Assembly (NCBI GenBank): GCA_023150195.1
Contig: JAKLLI010000047.1
Span: 1-9,869, forward strand
Reading direction: 5' to 3'
DNA from: Azonexus sp.
Lineage (GTDB): Bacteria > Pseudomonadota > Gammaproteobacteria > Burkholderiales > Rhodocyclaceae
DNA length: 9,869 nucleotides
In this document: piece after piece, positions 1-6,432 of the stretch
How the letters are laid out: each line of letters starts with the position of its first letter
How positions within the stretch are numbered: the stretch's first letter is position 1
The notes under the pieces: generated by a model
The model's input: only the letters and a program-made list of their open reading frames with translations
The model's database searches: none
Told to the model about the DNA's origin: nothing
Translations under genes and position numbers: made by a program

Positions 1-20
1 CCAATGCCGTTAAGTTAAGC
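1..20 (+). repeat. Left terminal inverted repeat of the IS
   Basis: The repeat begins CCAATGCCGTTAAGTT and is the exact reverse complement of 1392-1411 over 20 bases. Pairing stops at base 21. The right end is followed by one more G (1412), so the repeat might be one base longer, but the matching base would lie outside the window. This end lies 10 bp from the transposase stop codon. Confidence 0.95.
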
Positions 21-30
21 CATGCCAGCT

Positions 31-1311
31 TCATCGAATAGCCTTGTAAGCACGATGCCGAGTGGGTTTGACGGCTTGTCGCGTTCGCGAGAAATGTCGA
101 TTTGGCCGAACCCACTCAAGAGTTCGTGCGACCAGATCAATCAGCTGGCGCAACACGGTTCTCGCTTTTGCCAAGTTCAACATCAATCGAGGCAACACCG
201 CCCGGAGAGCGGCGACCGTATAGGTCAGATTGGGCGTGAAATGGCGCTGTTTGTCGGCATCCAGCGTGGCGCGGGCGAGATATGCAAAGGTCGCGGTCAA
301 ATTACCGAGCCACACCTTGGCCAGGAAGTCCTGGCGCACCGATTCTGGCAACTCTCCCGAGAAATGCTCAACGGCCAAGCGACACTTCAACAGCTTGAAA
401 CACTCCTCAATGCGCCAGCGCCGGTGATAAAGGGCGGCAAACTCAGCCATCGGATAACGCGTTCGGTCCAGCAAGGAGGTGGCCAGGATTTCCGTCTGAC
501 CGCTGGGCAGTCGGACGCGAATCAAGCGCAGTTGGAAAACACGAGAAGAAAGCACATAGCCCTTCGCCGCCGCTTTGCGCATGGCGGGTGCGGGCATGTT
601 GATCTCGACAACGGTTTCGTCCGCTTCCGACGCATAGGCAAACTGCTCAATGGCCTCGAATCCCAAGGCATCAACCCGCATACAGAAATGGCGTCCCTGC
701 TCAATCAGCCAGGCAAACAGCCAATAAGCCGGAAAGCCACGATCCAGAAGAAGCAGATCGTCAGGCCGTACATGCCGCAGGCTATCGGCCAACATTTCCC
801 GTTCTCTCGCCTGGGCCGGATAAAGATCGGCATGGACCATCAGGCCGCTGACGGTGTCGTACAGGCCAAAGGCCTGCGTCATCGAGGTTGCCCCTCCCCA
901 ACGGTCACCGTGCGTACCGAAGGCTTCAACCGTTTCCGGCAATGTTGGCAAACGCAAGGTGGTGGTATCTCCCGCCAGCAACCGGAAGCCATGCCAACGC
1001 GGCACCGCGACTGCGGCTTCCCACTGCGTCAGCAGCAGATCATTGAGCGCACGGAATACAGAAGGACAAAGCTTCTTGCGGGCTTGGGAAAAGGCGCTCT
1101 TGGAGACGGCGCGGACAAAACTGGCCCGATTGGACAATCGGCCAAAAAAGTCATCCAGTTCGCTTTGCAAGCCTTTGACAAAGCCTTGTGCCAGCGTGGT
1201 GACCAGTGTCGAGAAGGTCAGCGTGCGCCGGCGAGTGAAATCGGTAGCATTGACGCGATGGGCCGCGATGAAGGTTTCGGATTCAAGCGTCGCGGCAATT
1301 CGGGCGAACAA
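31..1311 (-). CDS. IS4-family DDE transposase
   Basis: The protein cuts and joins the ends of its own element through a two-metal DDE active site. Numbered from the TTG at 1311 (426 residues), the first Asp is D115 in LLAGDTTTLRLP, the second is D190 in LLLLDRGFPAYW, and the Glu is E302. E302 lies in a perfect IS4 Y-(2)-R-(3)-E-(6)-K signature formed by Y295, R298, E302 and K309. The C-terminus is rich in Arg and Lys and reads through to a normal stop. The start is uncertain. The in-frame start is a TTG with no clear ribosome binding site. A better site (AGGA, 9 nt spacing) serves an ATG at 1334-1336 that is in another frame and meets a stop after 17 codons. The gene may therefore carry an N-terminal frameshift or use the TTG. 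The family call is firm; activity is unknown. Confidence 0.92.
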   Translation of the reverse strand: MFARIAATLESETFIAAHRVNATDFTRRRTLTFSTLVTTLAQGFVKGLQSELDDFFGRLSNRASFVRAVSKSAFSQARKKLCPSVFRALNDLLLTQWEAAVAVPRWHGFRLLAGDTTTLRLPTLPETVEAFGTHGDRWGGATSMTQAFGLYDTVSGLMVHADLYPAQAREREMLADSLRHVRPDDLLLLDRGFPAYWLFAWLIEQGRHFCMRVDALGFEAIEQFAYASEADETVVEINMPAPAMRKAAAKGYVLSSRVFQLRLIRVRLPSGQTEILATSLLDRTRYPMAEFAALYHRRWRIEECFKLLKCRLAVEHFSGELPESVRQDFLAKVWLGNLTATFAYLARATLDADKQRHFTPNLTYTVAALRAVLPRLMLNLAKARTVLRQLIDLVARTLEWVRPNRHFSRTRQAVKPTRHRAYKAIR

Positions 1312-1333
1312 CGTGGCATGGAAGTTGCAAAGT

Positions 1334-1349
1334 CATTTTTATGTATCCT
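1334..1349 (-). promoter_or_regulatory. Ribosome binding site and ATG out of frame with the transposase
   Basis: On the minus strand AGGA (1346-1349) lies 9 nt before an ATG (1334-1336), which is the best initiation signal upstream of the transposase. The ATG frame ends at a TGA at 1283-1285. The transposase frame opens after a TGA at 1333-1335. A +1 shift is needed to join them. Removing one T from the TTT run at 1329-1331 would give MTCNFHATLF leading straight into the transposase ARIAATLE. Confidence 0.5.
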
Positions 1350-1391
1350 GTTGAAAATTAACACTTTTCAGCCAACATCTTACCACGTATC

Positions 1392-1411
1392 GCTTAACTT
1401 AACGGCATTGG
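1392..1411 (-). repeat. Right terminal inverted repeat of the IS
   Basis: This is the exact reverse complement of bases 1-20. It lies upstream of the transposase. Read on the minus strand in the frame of the interrupted sensor gene, it supplies the codons P-M-P-L-S and then a TAA at 1394-1396, so the repeat itself ends the host protein. Confidence 0.95.
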
Positions 1412-2902
1412 GTCCAGCACCCGTTTACCGATGAAGTTGCTGCGTGCGATGCCGAAAAAACTTTCATACGCCCGGTTACAGCCGATAAAGCGGGTGTCCT
1501 CACCCTTGTAGAAAATCGGGTTGGGCAGGGTGTCGATCAGGGTGTTGAGGAAGGCTTCCCGGATTTCCAGCTGTTGCTGGCTTTGGCGCAAGGCGTGAGT
1601 GCGTAGCGCCACGGTCTGTTCCAGATCGGCATTGATGCTTTGCAGGCTTTGGCGGTTGCTCTGCAATTGCTGGCGCATGGTTTCTAGGGAGTCGGCCAAT
1701 GCCGAGATTTCCTGCCAGGGCGCGCTGCACAATACCGGAGAATCCAGCGCCTGGCGGCCGATGCGTTCACTTTCCTGCGTCAACATGGCCAGGGGAGCGC
1801 CAAAGCGTTCGGCGATCCGGATGGCCACGGCAATGCCCGCACCCAGTGCGAGCAGCAGAATGACGCCGAGCAAGGCAATGTCGCTGCCGGTGATCGGGAT
1901 GAAATCGCTTTCGGGGGCGAGGACAGCCAGCCAGACGCCGATGCGATTCGCATCCATGTGCTTGAAAAGACTGTGCCAGCGACCGTCGGCATCCTCGACG
2001 CGCAAGTGACCGGTATTGTCTTCCGGCGCAGCCTGCCACAGCCGGTGGGCGTTACCCAACACGCTCAGGCCCACCTCGGCCGGTGGTTTGAGCAGGGCGG
2101 CGCTCAGTTTGGCGGGTTCGGCCAGGGCCGGCACGCGGGGTGGTGCGAGCAGGCGCCCGTCATCGAGCAGGATGGCGGCCTGCCCTTGCGTGCCCAGCGG
2201 CAGGTCGGTGGTGAATTTGGTGATGTCGTTGAGGCGGACATCGTGAGCGACGATGTGCTGGCGGCCATCCTTGCCGCGCCAGCGCATGGCCGCAGTCATA
2301 CCGGGTTCGCCAGTGGTGAAGAAGAGATAGGGTTCGGTCCATATCACCGCATTGTCGCTGGCTTGTGCCATCGCGGCCTTGAACCACGGCCGGGTGCGGG
2401 CATCGTAGCCAACTTCGCGATACTCGACGGACTGAATCTTTCGTTGCGCATCCCAGGTGACCCAGTAGCTGTATTTTCCCCACTCGGCGGGATTGCTGAT
2501 GCGCGTGATCCAGCCGCCGTCCGGATTCAGCAACAAGAGGATTTCACGACCACTTTCGTCGGCAAAAATGACCGAATTGATCTCGTCGTGATTGCTTAAG
2601 AGCGAGAAAAAATATTCATTGAAGTGCTGCAGGTCAGCTTCTTCGATCTCACCGGCTTCGATCCAGCCCTTGCTGCTGCGCAGGGTGATGTCCACCATAT
2701 CCAGCAAGCGCGTGTAACGGCTTTCCAGCTGCCCGGAGGCTAACTGCAACTGGGATTGGGTCAGGCGTTCGACCATGGGCTGGCCGATCAACTGGATCAT
2801 GCCGAAGGTGAGTGCCGAAAGCGCAAACAGGATCAACAGGCCGATGCGTACCGCCAGGCTGTTGGCAAAACCGCGTTTCCTGAACAACATCCGTTCCGGC
2901 AT
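1394..2902 (-). pseudogene. IS-truncated membrane sensor protein (Cache-HAMP-PAS), 5' part
   Basis: This is the N-terminal part of a transmembrane signalling protein broken by the IS. I start it at the ATG at 2902, because GGGGGAG lies 9 nt upstream; an in-frame ATG at 2980 has no such site. From 2902, a hydrophobic segment (about 16-40) is followed by a periplasmic double-Cache-like domain with the typical YDARTRPWFKAA motif (166-177). Next come a second membrane segment (about 341-364), a HAMP linker (about 365-415), a coiled coil rich in Gln and Leu (about 405-455) and the first half of a PAS domain (from about 450). D497 is the last host residue; PMPLS and the stop come from the IS repeat. 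Cache domains usually bind small molecules such as amino or carboxylic acids. The missing output could be GGDEF/EAL, a histidine kinase or another module; this cannot be decided here. A membrane-bound stub could still be made, but without output it should be silent. Confidence 0.85.
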
Positions 2903-2918
2903 CCCGTCCTTCTCCCCC
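2903..2918 (-). promoter_or_regulatory. Ribosome binding site deciding the sensor start
   Basis: The minus strand carries GGGGGAG at 2912-2918 followed by AAGGACGGG and then the ATG at 2900-2902. Both GGAG (9 nt spacing) and AAGGA (4 nt) could pair with 16S rRNA. This favours 2902 over the longer in-frame ATG at 2980, whose extra 26 residues are mostly Arg, Lys and Gly and carry no domain. Confidence 0.6.
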
Positions 2919-2975
2919 TTTGCAGCGTCTTGTTTCGCCCCGCGAGTCCGACCGGTATGCCGTCGGCGTCGGGCC

Positions 2976-3005
2976 AGCATAGCCGATGGCGGCTGCTGGC
3001 AGCAA
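2976..3005 (-). promoter_or_regulatory. Possible sigma-70 promoter for the sensor gene
   Basis: On the minus strand TTGCTG (3000-3005) and TATGCT (2976-2981) are separated by 18 bp, a fair match to -35 and -10 boxes, and would give a leader of about 65 nt before the ATG at 2902. The 107-bp gap after apbE also makes a separate promoter reasonable. The match is only moderate, and read-through from apbE is equally possible. Confidence 0.25.
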
Positions 3006-3009
3006 GCCG

Positions 3010-4050
3010 TCAGGGCAGGACGGTGATCCCTTCCGGTTTGCCGATGTAGTCGAGGCGGCGGTGCAGGGCTTCGGTGACGAAAATCCGGTTGTCACGGTCT
3101 ACGCGCAATACCAGCGGACTGTCCATTTTTTGGGCCACGGCCCGCCAGTGCGCCGGGCCGGCAATGAAAATCGGCTTCGATGCGGCATCCGAACGCATGC
3201 CGGCTTGCGCACCGCCGGGAACGAGGACGGTGACGGCCGCAGTGTGGTCGACGGGATAGGCGGTGCGCGGATCGATCAAATGGCTGTAACGCTTGCCGTC
3301 GACCTCGAAATAACGCTGGTAATCACCGGAGGTGCCGATGGCTTCGCCATCTTCCAGACTGACCGTGGCCAGCGGCCCCGGCTGGCGCGGGTGCTGGATG
3401 CCCACGCGCCATTTGCGGCCTTCCTTGCTGCCCAGCGCCATGACGTTACCGCCGATGTTGATCAGTGCATTGTGGATGCCCTGCGCCCGCAGGATGGCTG
3501 CCGCGCGATCCAGGGCAACGCCTTTGAGGTAGCCACCGAAATCCAGCGCCAGCGCGCGCTTGCTGCTGGTGACGGTGGTGCGGTCCAGATGCAGGTTGGC
3601 AATGGAAGGCGCCTGCTTGAGCCACGCATCCAGGCGGGCCTTGTCCGGCAGACGGGCAGCGAATTCGTCGGCATGAAAACCCCAGAGTTCGATCAGTTGA
3701 CCGATACCGGGATCGAAGAGGTAGTCGCCCTGCGCGGAGAGTTGCTGCGCTTCGCGAATGAATTTCGCCAGTTCCGGGCTGACCGTGTGCGGTCGACCGG
3801 CGGCAATCGCCTGATTCAGGGCGGTGAGTTCCGAGGGTTCCCAGGCGTGGTAGGCGCGGTGCATGCGGTCGAATTCGCGCAACACGGCGGCGATGGCCTT
3901 GCGGCCTTGTTCCGGGTCGGCATCGACCACAATCACTTCGACGCGGGTGCCGAAGACATAGGCTTGTTGTTCTTGCAGGGGCGTGCGCCCGCAAGCCGCC
4001 AGCCAGACGGTCAACAGCCCGATCAGGGCATTTTTCAGGACAGTCCGCAT
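3010..4050 (-). CDS. apbE: FAD:protein FMN transferase, lipoprotein (ApbE family)
   Basis: ApbE uses FAD to attach FMN through a phosphodiester bond to Ser/Thr of exported or membrane flavoproteins, such as Rnf/Nqr-type or NosR-like subunits. The 346-residue length is normal for the family. Residues 1-20 form a lipoprotein signal peptide ending in the lipobox LAAC, with lipidation expected at C20, so it should face the periplasm. Family motifs seen are LDFGGYLKGVALD (169-181), NIGGNVMALG (198-207), TSGDYQRYF (240-248) and HLIDPRTAYPV (257-267), followed by RSDAASKPIFIAGP (286-299). The last corresponds to the usual ADALAT metal-binding block. D288 is kept, but the position normally held by Thr is K292. 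The ATG overlaps the end of gshB by 16 bp, so translation is probably coupled to it. No obvious substrate flavoprotein is encoded in the window. Confidence 0.93.
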   Translation of the reverse strand: MRTVLKNALIGLLTVWLAACGRTPLQEQQAYVFGTRVEVIVVDADPEQGRKAIAAVLREFDRMHRAYHAWEPSELTALNQAIAAGRPHTVSPELAKFIREAQQLSAQGDYLFDPGIGQLIELWGFHADEFAARLPDKARLDAWLKQAPSIANLHLDRTTVTSSKRALALDFGGYLKGVALDRAAAILRAQGIHNALINIGGNVMALGSKEGRKWRVGIQHPRQPGPLATVSLEDGEAIGTSGDYQRYFEVDGKRYSHLIDPRTAYPVDHTAAVTVLVPGGAQAGMRSDAASKPIFIAGPAHWRAVAQKMDSPLVLRVDRDNRIFVTEALHRRLDYIGKPEGITVLP

Positions 4051-5054
4051 GCGTGTTCGATGGCGGTGATGAAGGCGCCAGCGGCGTCGAAGCCGGTTTG
4101 CTGGCGAATTTCGACCATGCAGGTCGGGCTGGTGACGTTGATTTCGGTCAGGCTGTCGCCGATCACATCCAGCCCCACCAGCATCAGGCCACGCTCAAAC
4201 AGGATGGGGCCGAGGGCTTCGGCAATTTCGCGGTCGCGGGCCGACAGTTCGTGAGCGACGCCGGTGCCGCCGGCGGCAAGATTGCCGCGGGTTTCGCCGG
4301 CCTTGGGAATACGCGCCAGACAAAAAGGGACGGGCTTGCCGCCGATCAGCAGGATGCGTTTGTCGCCCTGGCTGATTTCGGGCAGGTATCGCTGTGCCAT
4401 GATGGTTCGGCAACCTTCCTGGGTCAGGGTTTCGACGATGACGTTACGGTTGGGGTCGTTGCGGTGTACCCGAAAAATCTGGCTGCCGCCCATGCCGTCC
4501 AGGGGCTTGAGGATCACATCCCGCTGCTCGTCGATGAAATGGTGCAACTGATGCAGGTCGCGGCTGATCACGGTCGACGGGGCAAATTGCGCAAATTCCG
4601 TGATGGCGATCTTTTCCGAATGCTCGCGCAAGGCGCGTGGTCGGTTGAACACGCGCACACCTTCCGCCTCGGCGCGTTCCAGCAGCCAGGTGGCGGTGAG
4701 GAATTCAAAGTCGAAGGGGGGGTCTTTGCGCATGATCACCGCGTCGAAGCTGCGCAAAACTTGCCATTCGCGCCCGGTTTCGCGGTACCAGTCGTGATCG
4801 TCGGGGCGCAGGCGCAGATGGACCGCTTCACCGAAGACGCCACCCGGGTGGCCGGCCTCGGGCTTGCGCCAGCCCAATGTGCGGGCATCGATCGCGAAAA
4901 CCTCATGACCATGATGTTCGGCAGCCCGCATCATGGCGATGGAAGAATCCTTCCAGGCTTTCAGGTGGTCGAGCGGATCGAGCACGAAGGCCAGGCGCAG
5001 GATTTGCGCACGTCCGCCCAGCAAATGTTTTTCAAAATGCAGTTGCTGGGCCAT
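4035..5054 (-). CDS. gshB: Glutathione synthase
   Basis: The enzyme joins gamma-glutamylcysteine and glycine with ATP to give glutathione, the second and last step of the pathway, in the cytoplasm. The 339 residues include the pre-ATP-grasp region, with VLDPLDHLKAWKDSS (24-38) matching the family N-terminus. The ATP-grasp domain carries MRKDPPFDFEF (108-118), ILKPLDGMGG (181-190), GDKRILLIGGKP (230-241), TRGNLAAGGTG (255-265) and GLDVIGDSLTEINVTSPTC (294-312). The last holds the metal-binding Glu and Asn. The protein has about 18 more N-terminal residues than typical enterobacterial GshB. The ATG at 5054 is nevertheless well supported, because TGAGG overlapping the gshA stop lies 6 nt before it. 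It sits 8 bp after gshA and overlaps apbE, so it is the middle gene of the operon. Confidence 0.97.
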   Translation of the reverse strand: MAQQLHFEKHLLGGRAQILRLAFVLDPLDHLKAWKDSSIAMMRAAEHHGHEVFAIDARTLGWRKPEAGHPGGVFGEAVHLRLRPDDHDWYRETGREWQVLRSFDAVIMRKDPPFDFEFLTATWLLERAEAEGVRVFNRPRALREHSEKIAITEFAQFAPSTVISRDLHQLHHFIDEQRDVILKPLDGMGGSQIFRVHRNDPNRNVIVETLTQEGCRTIMAQRYLPEISQGDKRILLIGGKPVPFCLARIPKAGETRGNLAAGGTGVAHELSARDREIAEALGPILFERGLMLVGLDVIGDSLTEINVTSPTCMVEIRQQTGFDAAGAFITAIEHACGLS

Positions 5055-5062
5055 GCGTGGCC

Positions 5063-6349
5063 TCAGCCTTCGTCGGGCGCGGTGCGCTCAAGTTCGACCG
5101 CCGCCGCCAGACAGGCCAGTCGGCCAACCACGCCGTAGGCGTAGAAGCGGTTGGGCGGGGCATCGGGGTTGCCGCAGCGGAAATCGGGCAGGTTGCAGCC
5201 GGTTTCGAAGGCCAGCGGCTCGAAATGCATGCCGGGCGCGTTCAGGTTTTCGTCCTTGCCACGGCCGGTATGGACGCGATAGAAGCCACCGACCACGTAA
5301 CGGTCGATCATGTAGATTACCGGCTCGGCGACTGCATCATTGAGGGTCTCGAAGGAATGGACGCCTTCCTGAATCAGCACCTCGCTGACTTCCAGGCCTT
5401 CCTTGACCACGCTCATCTTGTTGCGCTGCTTGCGGTTGAGGGCTATCACTTCATCGACGTTACGCACGGTCATCACGCCCATGCCGTAGGTGCCGGCATC
5501 GGCCTTGACCACGACGTAAGGCGATTCGGTGATGCCGTATTCCTTGTACTTTTCGCGGACGATGTCGAGCACGGCTTCCACATTTGCAGCCAGGCATTCT
5601 TCACCCTGGCGTTCATGGAAATTGACGCTGCGGCAGACGGAAAAGGCCGGATTGATGCGCCAGGGATCGATACCAATTTCCCGCGCGAAATCATTGGCGA
5701 CCTGATCGTAGGCGGCGAAGTGATTGGATTTTCGGCGCACGGCCCAGCCGGCATGCAGGGGCGGCAGGACGAATTGCTCGTGCAGGCCTTGCAGGATGGG
5801 CGGGATACCCGCCGAGAGATCGTTGTTGAGCAGAATGGCGCAGGGCTCGAAATCGGCGACGCCGAGGCGGTTGCCATTACGTACCAGCGGTTCGAGCAGC
5901 AATTCCTGTCCATTGGGCAGGGCGATGGGTATGGGTGCCTCGAGATCGGGCAGCATGCTGCCGATGCGGATGTTGAGGCCGGTCTGCTTGAGGATGGCCG
6001 CAATCTGCGCGACGTTCTGCAGGTAAAACTGATTGCGCGTGTGGTTTTCCGGGATCAACAGCAGGCTGCGGGCTTCCGGACAAAACTTTTCGATGGCGCT
6101 CATCGCGGCCTGCACGCACAGCGGCAGGAAAGCCTCGTTCAGATTGTTGAAGCCGCCGGGAAACAGATTGGTATCCACCGGCGCCAGCTTGAAGCCGGAA
6201 TTGCGCAAATCGCAGGAAGAATAGAAGGGGGGCGTGTGTTCCAGCCACTGGGCGCGCAGCCAGTGTTCAATCTGCGTGCTGCTTTCCAGAAAGCGGCGCT
6301 CCAGTTCGAGGAGGGGGCCACTGAGGGCGGTCTTCAGATGCGGAACCAT
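5063..6349 (-). CDS. gshA: Glutamate-cysteine ligase, Acidithiobacillus-type GshA family
   Basis: This enzyme makes gamma-glutamylcysteine from glutamate and cysteine with ATP, the first and usually rate-setting step of glutathione synthesis. It belongs to the GshA group first recognised in Acidithiobacillus ferrooxidans, unlike the enterobacterial GshA. Characteristic stretches, numbered from the ATG at 6349 (428 residues), are VDTNLFPGGFNNL (58-70), IPENHTRNQFYLQNV (99-113), the glycine-rich VVVKADAGTYGMGVMTV (279-295), VIYMIDRYVVGGFYRVH (344-360) and DENLNAPGMHFEPL (366-379). The later motifs look like an ATP-grasp nucleotide and metal site; that reading is inference. The frame opens at a TTG at 6373, but AAAGGGA at 6358-6364 lies 8 nt before the ATG, so I use 6349. 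gshB follows at once. The N-terminal half lacks any match to classical GCL motifs I know. Confidence 0.93.
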   Translation of the reverse strand: MVPHLKTALSGPLLELERRFLESSTQIEHWLRAQWLEHTPPFYSSCDLRNSGFKLAPVDTNLFPGGFNNLNEAFLPLCVQAAMSAIEKFCPEARSLLLIPENHTRNQFYLQNVAQIAAILKQTGLNIRIGSMLPDLEAPIPIALPNGQELLLEPLVRNGNRLGVADFEPCAILLNNDLSAGIPPILQGLHEQFVLPPLHAGWAVRRKSNHFAAYDQVANDFAREIGIDPWRINPAFSVCRSVNFHERQGEECLAANVEAVLDIVREKYKEYGITESPYVVVKADAGTYGMGVMTVRNVDEVIALNRKQRNKMSVVKEGLEVSEVLIQEGVHSFETLNDAVAEPVIYMIDRYVVGGFYRVHTGRGKDENLNAPGMHFEPLAFETGCNLPDFRCGNPDAPPNRFYAYGVVGRLACLAAAVELERTAPDEG

Positions 6350-6364
6350 GCGAGCTTTCCCTTT
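6350..6364 (-). promoter_or_regulatory. Ribosome binding site deciding the gshA start
   Basis: AAAGGGA on the minus strand (6358-6364) is 8 nt from the ATG at 6347-6349. The alternative TTG at 6371-6373 would place this site inside the coding region, and its eight extra residues are basic and uninformative. Confidence 0.55.
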
Positions 6365-6400
6365 ACGGGCCAAAGGCGTTGAGACAGCGAGAAAGCGCGC

Positions 6401-6406
6401 ATCTTA
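6401..6406 (-). promoter_or_regulatory. Possible -10 box of the gshA-gshB-apbE promoter
   Basis: TAAGAT on the minus strand matches the -10 consensus at four of six positions and would start transcription about 45 nt before the gshA ATG. No good -35 box is visible at the expected distance. The gap between the response regulator and gshA (6350-6432) is only 83 bp and shows no hairpin followed by a T run, so read-through from the regulator gene is possible. Confidence 0.25.
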
Positions 6407-6432
6407 CACCAGCCGGCCCGGGGCTTTGTGGC

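Larger units (their letters stand above)
1..1411 (-). mobile_element. Complete IS4-family insertion sequence, about 1.41 kb
   Basis: The element is bounded by perfect 20-bp inverted repeats at 1-20 and 1392-1411 and holds one DDE transposase gene that fills almost all of its length. Size, gene content and the transposase motif fit the IS4 family. It sits in the same orientation as the sensor gene it interrupts, so transcription entering from that gene would run on into the transposase. IS4-family elements usually make a target duplication of about 9-12 bp. The right-hand copy would begin at 1412, but the left-hand copy lies outside the window and cannot be checked. The host reading frame stops inside the right inverted repeat. 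I cannot name the exact element without a search. Confidence 0.93.

Noticed and set aside
22..1434. Plus-strand open frame of 470 codons covering the IS
   Set aside because: It is the antisense of the transposase, has no recognisable motif, and crosses the IS boundary into the sensor gene, which a real gene of the element would not do.
2903..2980. Longer N-terminus of the sensor from the ATG at 2980
   Set aside because: No ribosome site precedes it and the 26 added residues are highly basic without function; the ATG at 2902 has a strong site.
2982..3009. Hairpin-like GGCTTGCTGCCAGCAGCC after apbE as a terminator
   Set aside because: The stem has a bulge and is not followed by a T run on the minus strand, so it is not supported as an intrinsic terminator.
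2986..4254. Plus-strand open frame of 422 codons opposite apbE
   Set aside because: The minus strand carries a lipoprotein signal and clear ApbE motifs; this frame is its shadow and runs on into the gshB region without a domain.
4877..6382. Plus-strand open frame of 501 codons opposite gshA
   Set aside because: It lies opposite the well-supported gshA and the start of gshB, has low-complexity antisense composition, and has no family features.
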